Below, in pieces: positions 1 to 7,018 of a stretch of 64,000 nucleotides of DNA. Made by a program: the position numbers and the translations under genes. The notes under the pieces are model-generated. The model saw only the letters and a program-made list of their open reading frames with translations, had not been told where the DNA came from and did no database searches. Source of the DNA: Yoonia sp. G8-12 (GTDB taxonomy: Bacteria > Pseudomonadota > Alphaproteobacteria > Rhodobacterales > Rhodobacteraceae); assembly GCF_038443675.1 (NCBI RefSeq), contig NZ_CP151762.1:868001-932000 (forward strand), in the 5' to 3' direction. How positions within the stretch are numbered: position 1 is the stretch's first letter; every line of letters begins with the position of its first letter.

Positions 1-467
1 GCAATCTTGGCGTCATCAACCAGCGTCGGGTCAATCTCGACCGAAAAGCTAAAGTCAGGCGCGGGGGGAATGACGTCTTTGACCGCTTGCGCCAATGCGC
101 GGATCATGTCGGGCGGCAGAATTGTCGGCGTGCCACCGCCCCAATGCATCTGCCCCATTGTGACGCCCGCAGGCAGGGTCGCGCGCAAAAGCTCAAGCTC
201 GTCTTTGAGAACGTCCAGATAATGCGCCACAGGTTTCAGCGTGGTCGTCCCTTGGGTCCGGCAGGCACAAAACCAGCAAAGCCGTTCGCAAAAGGGGATG
301 TGGATATACACCGAAACGGGCGTTGCCGGATCAAGCGCTTGCAGGCAGCTGACCTGAAAGTCAGCGCCTTGGGCAGGGGTGAACGCAGTCGCCGGCGGAT
401 AGCTGGTGTAGCGGGGGACGCGGGCATCAAAAAGGCCCATGCGGCGGAGTGTATCAAGATGTTCCAT
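1..467 (-). CDS. hemN: Oxygen-independent coproporphyrinogen III oxidase HemN, 3' end outside the window
   Basis: Radical-SAM enzyme that converts coproporphyrinogen III to protoporphyrinogen IX without oxygen in haem (and, where present, bacteriochlorophyll) synthesis. The first 155 residues are present: an opening MEHLDTLRRMGLFDARVPRY, then VYIHIPFCERLCWFCACR, which carries the CxxxCxxC iron-sulfur motif plus the extra Cys typical of HemN, and later a GGGTPT motif. The C-terminal part runs off the left edge. The ATG at 467 is chosen because the N-terminal sequence fits the family. A likely FNR-type box lies about 35 bases upstream, which suits an enzyme needed at low oxygen. The gene follows the SCO1-type gene on the same strand, 63 bases apart. 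Confidence 0.93.
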   Translation of the reverse strand, partial: MEHLDTLRRMGLFDARVPRYTSYPPATAFTPAQGADFQVSCLQALDPATPVSVYIHIPFCERLCWFCACRTQGTTTLKPVAHYLDVLKDELELLRATLPAGVTMGQMHWGGGTPTILPPDMIRALAQAVKDVIPPAPDFSFSVEIDPTLVDDAKI

Positions 468-501
468 ACATCTCTTTTGGTGCAATCCGTCACCCGCTTT
501 A

Positions 502-515
502 TTGCGCCAGATCAA
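502..515 (-). promoter_or_regulatory. Putative FNR/FnrL box upstream of hemN
   Basis: The sequence TTGCGCCAGATCAA matches the FNR consensus TTGAT-N4-ATCAA at 8 of 10 defined positions, with one perfect half-site. It sits 35 bases before the hemN start. FnrL control of hemN is known in Rhodobacter; that it applies here is inference. Confidence 0.45.
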
Positions 516-530
516 ATGGCGCGATTTTTT

Positions 531-1136
531 CTAGCTGTTTTGATCTATGAAACAGGCCGAGATTTCCGCGATTTCTTCCGCTGACGAGTCGCGGCGAAAG
601 AAGGTGGCAAACCCCGTCTCGGGGAACATCAGATAGGTCTGGGTTGAATGATCGACGAGATAGTATTCCGGGTCGCCCTCAATGGCGCGGTAGTAGGTCT
701 TATACGCTTGGCTGGCCGCTTTGACCTGCTCGGGTGATCCTGTCAGGCCGATCATGTCTTCGTGAAAGTTGTCGGTGAAATCGCGGACCACTTCGACGGT
801 GTCACGTTGCGGATCAACCGAGATAAAGACCGTGCCCAGATCAATACCTTGCTCTTCCAACATATAGGCGGCTTGGGCGTTGCGTGCCGAATCCAGCGGG
901 CAGACATCGGGGCAGAAAGTATAGCCGAAATACACGAGTGTCGGTTTGGTGATGACATCGACGTCCGTAACCGTTTCGCCGGTCTCGGAGACCAGTTCAA
1001 AGGGGCCGCCAATCGCGCTGCCAGCGACGGCTGTATCACCGCAAGGGGCCGGTGTGTTTTGGGCCTGCCATGAATAGACGCCAAGTGCGGCGGCGGCGGC
1101 GAGTGTGACGGTTCCGAAGATCGCGGCTTTCATCAT
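531..1136 (-). CDS. SCO1/SenC/PrrC-family copper chaperone
   Basis: Thioredoxin-fold, membrane-anchored copper or thiol-disulfide protein that helps assemble the CuA site of cytochrome c oxidase; some relatives act in redox signalling. 201 residues. A single N-terminal hydrophobic segment follows the start (MMKAAIFGTVTLAAAAALGV), so the domain should face the periplasm. The copper-binding CPDVC motif is present in FGYTFCPDVCPLD, and the conserved His is in VDHSTQTYLMF. The ATG at 1136 is preferred over a longer upstream reading because GGAG lies five bases before it and it places the membrane anchor at the N-terminus. The gene reads toward hemN and is downstream of the GntR-family gene on the same strand, 169 bases away. 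Confidence 0.9.
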   Translation of the reverse strand: MMKAAIFGTVTLAAAAALGVYSWQAQNTPAPCGDTAVAGSAIGGPFELVSETGETVTDVDVITKPTLVYFGYTFCPDVCPLDSARNAQAAYMLEEQGIDLGTVFISVDPQRDTVEVVRDFTDNFHEDMIGLTGSPEQVKAASQAYKTYYRAIEGDPEYYLVDHSTQTYLMFPETGFATFFRRDSSAEEIAEISACFIDQNS

Positions 1137-1305
1137 GTGCTCCGTTCGACGATTGGCTGGGCTGACAGCCACCTTGTTTGATTTCGGCCCTCTCTTAGCG
1201 CGTTTTTTTCTGATGCACAGCAGCGGATTGCAAATTGCATGTTCAAAAAACGGTGTGGATGGCACTTCGCTGACCGGCCCAAGGTGGATCGGGATCCACC
1301 TTACC

Positions 1306-2040
1306 TTAACCGCGCTGTGCCTGCCGTTCTGCAATCACGTTCTGTGCCAGTTCTTGGGTATAAGCCGCCAAAGCCGCCAGTTGCAGATCCGCAGCTTGCC
1401 CATCGCGCGCGTCGATGGCGTCGGCGATCAGCGTGTGAAAGCCGATGATCTTTTCGCGCGAACGTGCGCTGAAGGTGATCATGTTCATCAAGGGCTGCAT
1501 CGCCTCGACCGCACCGGCCAGTTGGTACGACAGCACCGGATTGCCCGCCGCATCGACCAAGGCGCGGTGAAAGGCCACATCTGACGCGCAGAATGCCTCA
1601 TCCGTCAGGCCCGGTTGGGCTTGCCGATGGGTTTCGGCCCGCATTGTCGCTAGGTGATCGGCGCTGCGTCGCAGAGCCGAAAGCGGCGCACAGGCCCGTT
1701 CCAGCGCATAGCGCGCTTCGCAGGCCGTCGCAAAGCTGACGTCATTCATCGAGAGCAGCAAGGTTGATGTGGTGATTTGTTGCCCGTAGGCATCCTCAAA
1801 CCGCAAGCGGTTCACAAAGGCCCCGCCGGTGGCCCCGCGTTGGGTGCGGATCAGCGATTGCGCCGCAAGCCGTTTCAGCGCCTCGCGCACCGTCGGGCGC
1901 GACACGTCGAATTGCTCGGACAGTTCTGCCTCGGACGGCAGGCGTTCATCCACCGGCAAAGCGCCAGAGATGATCGCATCGCGGATGGCTTTGGCGATCT
2001 GGGCAGAGAGGTCTGCGGGGCTTTGCGGGTCAATTTTCAT
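1306..2040 (-). CDS. GntR-family (FCD/FadR subfamily) regulator, candidate controller of the DMSP operon
   Basis: 244-residue repressor-type protein. The N-terminal winged helix-turn-helix (about residues 8-75) contains RLPSEAELSEQFDVSRPTVREAL, a textbook GntR recognition region; the C-terminal all-helical FCD effector domain (about 90-225) has conserved His residues (FHRALV, GFHTLI) that bind a metal or acid ligand in this family. It is transcribed divergently from the DUF2182-DUF1326-DinB-dmdA-acuI operon, and two GTNNNAC half-operators lie directly before its start codon. From memory, a GntR-family gene also adjoins dmdA-acuI in Ruegeria pomeroyi. I infer that it represses itself and the operon, with a DMSP-derived acyl compound as possible ligand. 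Confidence 0.88.
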   Translation of the reverse strand: MKIDPQSPADLSAQIAKAIRDAIISGALPVDERLPSEAELSEQFDVSRPTVREALKRLAAQSLIRTQRGATGGAFVNRLRFEDAYGQQITTSTLLLSMNDVSFATACEARYALERACAPLSALRRSADHLATMRAETHRQAQPGLTDEAFCASDVAFHRALVDAAGNPVLSYQLAGAVEAMQPLMNMITFSARSREKIIGFHTLIADAIDARDGQAADLQLAALAAYTQELAQNVIAERQAQRG

Positions 2041-2066
2041 TTGTCAGACAATTAAACGTCTGACAT
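2041..2066. promoter_or_regulatory. GntR/FadR-type operator between the regulator and the DMSP operon
   Basis: Bases 2041-2051 (TTGTCAGACAA) form a perfect palindrome and match the FadR-subfamily consensus TNGTNNNACNA. A second GTCTGAC core follows at 2058-2064. The two together make an inverted repeat TGTCAGAC / GTCTGACA (2042-2049 and 2058-2065) with an eight-base spacer. It abuts the regulator's ATG at 2040 and lies 35 bases before the TTG of the operon, so it could control both directions. Confidence 0.7.
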
Positions 2067-2100
2067 ATGATTGTGCAAGTCTTGAGTCGCACCAGACCGC

Positions 2101-2880
2101 TTGGGAGGGCCGTTTGCCGCATTTGATCAGATCATCGCTTTGGTTGCTTTTTTCGGTGCGATCCTGCTCGCGTGGTGGATGCTCTATGTCATGGCGATGG
2201 ATATGGACCTTGATTTGCTGGGCCGTCCCGGGCCGATGGGGCAGGCGATGGCCGAGATGGACCCGCGTATGCCGATGGATATGCCGATGGCGCGGTTTGG
2301 TCCGCTTTTTGCGATGTGGGCTGTGATGATGGCCGCAATGATGCTGCCCACGTTGGTGCCGACATTGACCACCTACGAAAAACTTATGGTCAGTGCCGAT
2401 GGCACCCGCGCAGGGTGGGTTGGTCTGTTGTTGGGGTATTTCGTCGTTTGGGTGGGCTTTGCCGCCGTCATCACGGCGCTGCAACTGCTGCTGCTCTTTG
2501 GGGGCGTGATCAACATGCTGGGGATTGCGCCGGTCTGGTTGTCTGCTGTGTTGCTGATTGTCGTGGGGGCATTCCAGTTTACCCGCATCAAAGAGGTCTG
2601 CCACGGGGTTTGCCATGCGCCGATGAGCTATTTTCTGGGGCACTGGAAAACAGGTTTCTCTGGCGGTTTGCGCATGGGGCTTGGGCTGGGCGCCTTTTGT
2701 GTGGTGTGTTGCTGGGGCTACATGGCGCTGGGATTTGTCGGTGGCGTCATGAGCCTTGCCTGGATGGGTTTGGCAACGCTTCTGATGGTTTTTGAAAAAT
2801 TGCCTGATATCGGGCATCGTATCATCAAACCTGTCGGCGTGGTGTTGATCGCTGCGGGATTGGGTTTGGCATTCTTTTGA
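2101..2880 (+). CDS. DUF2182 integral membrane protein
   Basis: Polytopic inner-membrane protein of about 259 residues with five or six hydrophobic segments. The Met-rich block MWAVMMAAMMLPT near residue 80 is characteristic of DUF2182, and several other Met, Asp and His residues (MAMDMD, MDPRMPMDM) look suited to metal contact; the family has been called a predicted metal-binding membrane protein. No reaction is established. The only available start is TTG at 2101 or a later TTG, because an in-frame stop precedes it at 2083, and no good ribosome site is visible, so the start is uncertain. It is followed after 14 bases by DUF1326, its common partner. As first gene of the operon it is closest to the GntR operator. 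Confidence 0.82.
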   Translation: MGGPFAAFDQIIALVAFFGAILLAWWMLYVMAMDMDLDLLGRPGPMGQAMAEMDPRMPMDMPMARFGPLFAMWAVMMAAMMLPTLVPTLTTYEKLMVSADGTRAGWVGLLLGYFVVWVGFAAVITALQLLLLFGGVINMLGIAPVWLSAVLLIVVGAFQFTRIKEVCHGVCHAPMSYFLGHWKTGFSGGLRMGLGLGAFCVVCCWGYMALGFVGGVMSLAWMGLATLLMVFEKLPDIGHRIIKPVGVVLIAAGLGLAFF

Positions 2881-2894
2881 AAGAGGGACGAAAA

Positions 2895-3605
2895 ATGGCT
2901 GACAAGACACGCGCACCAAGCGACCGCTTGCCGATTTCGCAACGCATCAATCAGCGGATGGAAAGCAATCCGTTGCGGCGGAAGATGAAACCGACCGAGT
3001 GGGCGATCAAAGGCGAGCTGTTTCTCAACTGCTCTTGCACCGTGTTTTGCCCCTGTGTCGTCAGCCTTGGTGCGCATCCGCCCACGGAGGGGCATTGCCA
3101 CGCATGGATGGCCATCGCGATTGACGAGGGGCATTTCGAGGGCGAGGACCTGTCTGGTCTGAACGTCGGCCTATTGGTCGATATTCCGGGCCGCATGGCC
3201 GAGGGCAACTGGCGCGTTGCGGCCTATGTGGATGAACGCTCAACCCAGAAGGCCTATAACGGCCTGTTGCAGATTTTCAGCGGGGCGGCGGGGGGAACTA
3301 CAGGCCTCTTTACCATGCTGGTGTCCGAGATCATCGGGGCCGAGCGCGAAAAGGTCGAGATCGTGCGCGAAGGCACCAAGCGCGGCATCTATATCGGTCG
3401 CAAGATTCAGGGCGAGATTGAAATGATGGCGGGCAAGAGCCCCGATCATCCGGTGATGGTCAGCAATTCCAAATACTGGATGGGCCCCGATATTATTGCG
3501 GCACAAGGGACGAAATCGAAGGTGCGTGACTATGGCCGCGTTTGGGATTTTGGCGGCAAATCTGCGGAAATCTGTCCGATTGACTGGAAAGGCCCCAAGC
3601 CTTGA
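2895..3605 (+). CDS. DUF1326 domain protein
   Basis: 236-residue soluble protein with the DUF1326 signature near residue 47: GELFLNCSCTVFCPCVVSLG followed by GHCHAW, giving a cluster of five Cys and two His that looks like a metal or thiol site. Function of the family is not established; it is repeatedly found beside DUF2182 proteins, so the two probably act together. The ATG at 2895 is preferred because AGAGG lies just upstream. Its stop overlaps the TTG start of the DinB gene, indicating translational coupling. The N-terminal 35 residues are basic and polar and not part of the domain. Confidence 0.85.
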   Translation: MADKTRAPSDRLPISQRINQRMESNPLRRKMKPTEWAIKGELFLNCSCTVFCPCVVSLGAHPPTEGHCHAWMAIAIDEGHFEGEDLSGLNVGLLVDIPGRMAEGNWRVAAYVDERSTQKAYNGLLQIFSGAAGGTTGLFTMLVSEIIGAEREKVEIVREGTKRGIYIGRKIQGEIEMMAGKSPDHPVMVSNSKYWMGPDIIAAQGTKSKVRDYGRVWDFGGKSAEICPIDWKGPKP

Positions 3606-4108
3606 TCACGCCCGCGTACTGCCAAACGATGGCGCGGTATAATGCGTGGCAGAACAAGGGCTTGCGTGACATGATTGCCGAGATGGACCGTGATGCGCTT
3701 TATCTCGATCGCGGGGCGTTTTTTGGCTCGATCATGGGCACACTGAACCATCTGTTGTGGGGTGATACGATCTGGATCAGCCGCTTTGATGGCGGCCAAG
3801 GGCCTGATCCGTCGATCAAGGACAGCGTAGATTTCACCCCGACACCTGCTGTCTGGGCGGGCGAGCGTTTCAAAATGGATGCACGGATCAAACTGTGGGC
3901 CGAGCGTGTGAGCGCGATAGATCTGGTGGGTGAGCTAAGCTGGCATTCCGGCGCGATGAACCGTGATTTCACCAGACCGATTGCCCTGTGCGTCATGCAG
4001 CTTTTCAATCACCAGACCCATCATCGCGGCCAAGTGCATGCGATGCTGACCGCGATGGGCCAACGCCCGAACGATACCGATCTTCCCTTTATGCCCGAGG
4101 ATTTTTGA
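3602..4108 (+). CDS. DinB-family protein
   Basis: 168-residue four-helix bundle protein of the DinB/YfiT superfamily, whose members bind a divalent metal through three His and often transfer groups to low-molecular-weight thiols. Fitting His residues are seen in TLNHLLWGD (helix 2) and in FNHQTHHRGQVHAML (helix 4). TTG start at 3602 overlaps the preceding stop (TTGA), and its own stop TGA overlaps the ATG of dmdA, so it is firmly inside the DMSP operon. The substrate is unknown; a thiol-linked step in DMSP sulfur metabolism is a guess. Confidence 0.85.
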   Translation: MITPAYCQTMARYNAWQNKGLRDMIAEMDRDALYLDRGAFFGSIMGTLNHLLWGDTIWISRFDGGQGPDPSIKDSVDFTPTPAVWAGERFKMDARIKLWAERVSAIDLVGELSWHSGAMNRDFTRPIALCVMQLFNHQTHHRGQVHAMLTAMGQRPNDTDLPFMPEDF

Positions 4109-5208
4109 TGGCTGTGATTGCACCTTCGCGCCGCGTGCGGCGTACGCCCTTTACCGACGGTGTCGAAGCCGCAGGGGTCAAGGGCTATACGGTCTATAAC
4201 CATATGCTTCTGCCCACTGTGTTTCGCAGCGTGACCGAGGATTATCATCACCTCAAGACTGCGGTGCAGGTCTGGGATGTCGCCTGTGAGCGGCAAGTGG
4301 AATTGCGCGGGCCTGACGCGGCCCGCCTGATGCAGATGCTCACACCGCGTGATTTGCGCGGCATGTTGCCGGGGCAATGCTATTATGTGCCGATCGTGGA
4401 TGAAACCGGTGGGATGCTCAATGACCCTGTGGCGCTGAAGCTAACGGAGGACCGCTGGTGGATTTCCATTGCCGACAGTGATTTGCTGTTTTGGGTCAAG
4501 GCCTTGGCGTACGGCTATCGCTTGGATGTCTTGGTGGATGAACCCGATATTTCGCCTTTGGCGGTGCAGGGACCGCTGGCCGATGATCTGATGGCGCGGG
4601 TCTTTGGCGATGCTGTGCGTGCAATCAAGTTTTTCCGCTTCGGCTGGTTCGATTTCAACGGTGTCAGCATGGCTGTGGCGCGGTCGGGCTATTCCAAACA
4701 AGGCGGATACGAGATTTACGTTGATGGCACCAAGAACGGCATGCCGCTCTGGAACGACTTGATGGAAGCGGGCAAGGATCTGGATGTGTTTGCGGGCTGT
4801 CCCAACCTGATTGAACGCGTCGAAGGGGGGCTTTTGTCCTACGGCAACGACATGACCCGCGAAAACACGCCCCATGAATGTGGTCTAGGCCGCTTTTGTT
4901 CGACCCAGACGGCGATTGGTTGCGTGGGCCGTGACGCATTGTTACGCGTCGCCAAAGAGGGCCCGACCCAGCAGATCCGCGCGATCTCGATTGCGGGGGA
5001 TATCCCTGTTTGCAATCAGGTCTGGCCGCTGATGGCCAAGGGCAAGCGGGTGGGGCAGGTGACATCGGCGGCGAAATCACCCGACTATGATACCAACGTG
5101 GCCATAGCTATGGTGCGGATGACCCATTGGGATGAAGGCACCGCACTTGAGGTGCACACCCAGGATGGGCCGCGCGCGGCAACGGTGCACGAAAAATTCT
5201 GGATCTAG
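4108..5208 (+). CDS. dmdA: Dimethylsulfoniopropionate demethylase DmdA
   Basis: Transfers a methyl group from DMSP to tetrahydrofolate, giving methylmercaptopropionate; this is the first step of the demethylation pathway that keeps DMSP sulfur for biosynthesis. The protein (366 residues) has the GcvT fold and closely resembles the Roseobacter DmdA as I remember it, e.g. SRRVRRTPF, GVKGYTVYNHMLLP, QVWDVACERQVE, VARSGYSKQGG and LSYGNDMTRENTP. Those last motifs separate DmdA from glycine-cleavage T-proteins. The ATG at 4108 overlaps the DinB stop (TGATG); an upstream extension in the same frame lies over dinB and is not used. acuI follows, as in other Roseobacters. Confidence 0.95.
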   Translation: MAVIAPSRRVRRTPFTDGVEAAGVKGYTVYNHMLLPTVFRSVTEDYHHLKTAVQVWDVACERQVELRGPDAARLMQMLTPRDLRGMLPGQCYYVPIVDETGGMLNDPVALKLTEDRWWISIADSDLLFWVKALAYGYRLDVLVDEPDISPLAVQGPLADDLMARVFGDAVRAIKFFRFGWFDFNGVSMAVARSGYSKQGGYEIYVDGTKNGMPLWNDLMEAGKDLDVFAGCPNLIERVEGGLLSYGNDMTRENTPHECGLGRFCSTQTAIGCVGRDALLRVAKEGPTQQIRAISIAGDIPVCNQVWPLMAKGKRVGQVTSAAKSPDYDTNVAIAMVRMTHWDEGTALEVHTQDGPRAATVHEKFWI

Positions 5209-5219
5209 CGCCAGTTGCG

Positions 5220-5238
5220 CCGCCGGAGCCTCCGGCGG
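5220..5238 (+). promoter_or_regulatory. Hairpin in the dmdA-acuI gap
   Basis: A perfect GC-rich inverted repeat CCGCCGGAG / CTCCGGCGG with a one-base centre lies 12 bases after the dmdA stop. There is no U-tract, so it is not a classic terminator. It may stabilise or process the dmdA message or lower read-through into acuI. Similar CGCCGGAG(C)CTCCGGCGG hairpins are common between genes in Rhodobacterales, as I recall. Confidence 0.5.
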
Positions 5239-5295
5239 AAGTTTGAAGAGACATGGAAAGTCGGGGCCATAGCGCCCGAAGTGAGAGGAATGACG

Positions 5296-6279
5296 ATGTT
5301 TAAAGCTTTGATGGTCGAAAAAGACGAAGAGGGTAAAACCAGCGCCTCCGTGCAGGAGTTGTCGCTAGAGCAATTGCCCGAAGGTGATGTCACGGTTGCC
5401 GTGGAATATTCGACCGTGAACTACAAAGACGGGCTTTGCATCGGGCCGGGCGGTGGGTTGGTGCGCAACTATCCGCACGTGCCGGGCATTGATATGGCGG
5501 GCACGGTCGAAGCGTCGGATGATCCGCGTTACAAGGCGGGCGACAAGGTCGTGCTGACCGGTTGGCGCGTGGGCGAGGCTTATTGGGGCGGGTATACCCA
5601 AAAGGCGCGGGTCAAGGCCGACTGGTTGGTGCCGTTGCCTGCGGGGCTTGATACGCGTCAGGCGATGGCCGTAGGCACAGCGGGCTTTACCGCGATGCTG
5701 GCTGTCATGGCGCTTGAGGATCACGGGATCAAAGACGGGCCTGTTCTGGTCACTGGTGCGGCAGGTGGCGTGGGATCGGTCGCGACGGCCATCTTGGCCA
5801 ATCTGGGCCATGAGGTGGCGGCGGTCACAGGGCGCCCCGAGACGGCGGATTACCTGAAATCACTGGGTGCTACCCAGATCGTTGCGCGTGAAGAGATCAA
5901 CGCGATCACCCGGCGCCCGCTTGAGGCGGAAACATGGGGCGGCTGCGTTGATGCCGTCGGTGGCGAGATGCTGGCGCGGGTGCTGGGGCAGATGAAATAC
6001 GGTGCCTCTGTGTCTGCCGTGGGTCTAGCGGGCGGGGCTGGTTTGCCTGCCTCGGTCATTCCGTTTTTGCTGCGCGGTGTGAACCTTTTGGGCATCGACA
6101 GTGTGATGCAGCCCTATGACAACCGCGTGCGCGCATGGGCGCGGATTGCCAAGGATTTGCCGATGGACAAGCTTGAGGCGATGATCCAGCCTGCGACGCT
6201 TTCGGACCTGCCGGAACTGGGCCGTGGTATCCTGCAAGGTCAGGTCAAAGGACGCGTTGTGGTTGACGTCAACGCCTGA
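5296..6279 (+). CDS. acuI: Acrylyl-CoA reductase (NADPH) AcuI
   Basis: Medium-chain dehydrogenase/reductase that reduces acryloyl-CoA to propionyl-CoA, detoxifying the acrylate or acryloyl-CoA formed from DMSP. 327 residues: GroES-like N-terminal domain with VNYKDGLC and PHVPGIDMAG, and a Rossmann domain with GAAGGVGSVA for NADPH near residue 150. No structural zinc-binding Cys cluster is seen, as expected for the YhdH/AcuI group. The ATG at 5296 is chosen over 5290 because AGGA lies five bases before it. It is 87 bases after dmdA and ends at a strong terminator, so it is the last gene of the operon. Confidence 0.95.
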   Translation: MFKALMVEKDEEGKTSASVQELSLEQLPEGDVTVAVEYSTVNYKDGLCIGPGGGLVRNYPHVPGIDMAGTVEASDDPRYKAGDKVVLTGWRVGEAYWGGYTQKARVKADWLVPLPAGLDTRQAMAVGTAGFTAMLAVMALEDHGIKDGPVLVTGAAGGVGSVATAILANLGHEVAAVTGRPETADYLKSLGATQIVAREEINAITRRPLEAETWGGCVDAVGGEMLARVLGQMKYGASVSAVGLAGGAGLPASVIPFLLRGVNLLGIDSVMQPYDNRVRAWARIAKDLPMDKLEAMIQPATLSDLPELGRGILQGQVKGRVVVDVNA

Positions 6280-6307
6280 CAAGGGCCGAAACACCCAGAT
6301 AAGCTTG

Positions 6308-6338
6308 GCCGCCGAAAGAATATTTCGGCGGCTTTTTT
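6308..6338 (+). terminator. Rho-independent terminator after acuI
   Basis: Ten-base stem GCCGCCGAAA / TTTCGGCGGC (6308-6317 and 6323-6332) with a five-base loop, followed by six T (6333-6338). It closes the DMSP operon. Confidence 0.9.
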
Positions 6339-6546
6339 GCGTTTTATGGCAAGGGTTTAAAGCCCGTTTTGCTGTCCCGTCGTGATCGAAGAGCAGACAT
6401 ATTCCGAGAGTCTGGTTGTTTCCTATGGGGGCGACTTGTTAGGCATAGTGAACGTACAAGGGATTAAACCCTGTCATTTACTACGAATATTTTGGCATGT
6501 CGCTTGCGCTGAGGCCCGCCTGCGAACGCCTGAAAAGGAGGGAACA

Positions 6547-6969
6547 ATGTATAGGAAAATCGGTGTGCCGATCGATTTAGCACATGCGGATCGGATGGCA
6601 GGTGCGATCACGATGGCGGCGGATCTGGCGAAGCTTTACGGGGCGGCTGTGTGCTATATCGGGGCCACGACAACGACACCCTCGTCGGTTGCCCATTCCC
6701 CCGAGGAATACAAAGACAAGCTTGCTGCTTTTGCGCAAAAAGAGGCGCAAGCGCATGGGCAAGAGGTGACGACGCATGTGATTTTGTCGCATGACCCGAC
6801 GGCCACGCTGGACGATGATCTGGTCAAGGCTGTGGATGAAATTGGTGTGGATCTGGTCGTTATGGCAACGCATGTGCCCAACATGGGGGACCACATATGG
6901 GCCTCGAATGGTGGCAATCTGGCGCGCCGCACAAAAGCATCGGTCTGTCTGGTCCGCGCGCCTGCCTAA
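6547..6969 (+). CDS. Universal stress protein (UspA family)
   Basis: 140-residue UspA-fold protein. It has the usual start (KIGVPIDLAH), a central region with VDLVVMATH and the C-terminal strand TKASVCLVRAPA. The ATP-binding GxxGxxxxG(S/T) loop is only partly conserved (SNGGNLARRTKASV), so nucleotide binding is uncertain. A very strong ribosome site AAGGAGG precedes the ATG. Upstream, 6459-6472 holds a near-perfect inverted repeat AGGGATT/AAACCCT that may be an operator. It lies 49 bases before the BCCT transporter and was probably co-transcribed with it, a pairing also seen for other solute carriers. Confidence 0.85.
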   Translation: MYRKIGVPIDLAHADRMAGAITMAADLAKLYGAAVCYIGATTTTPSSVAHSPEEYKDKLAAFAQKEAQAHGQEVTTHVILSHDPTATLDDDLVKAVDEIGVDLVVMATHVPNMGDHIWASNGGNLARRTKASVCLVRAPA

Positions 6970-7018
6970 CCGGCGTTCGCAAAAAGACCAAAAAGAAAGA
7001 ATAGAAGGAAGCCAACTC

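Noticed and set aside
2044..2919. 291-residue His/Gln-rich open frame on the minus strand
   Set aside because: Mirror of the Met/Gly-rich DUF2182 gene; low-complexity composition is a reading artefact.
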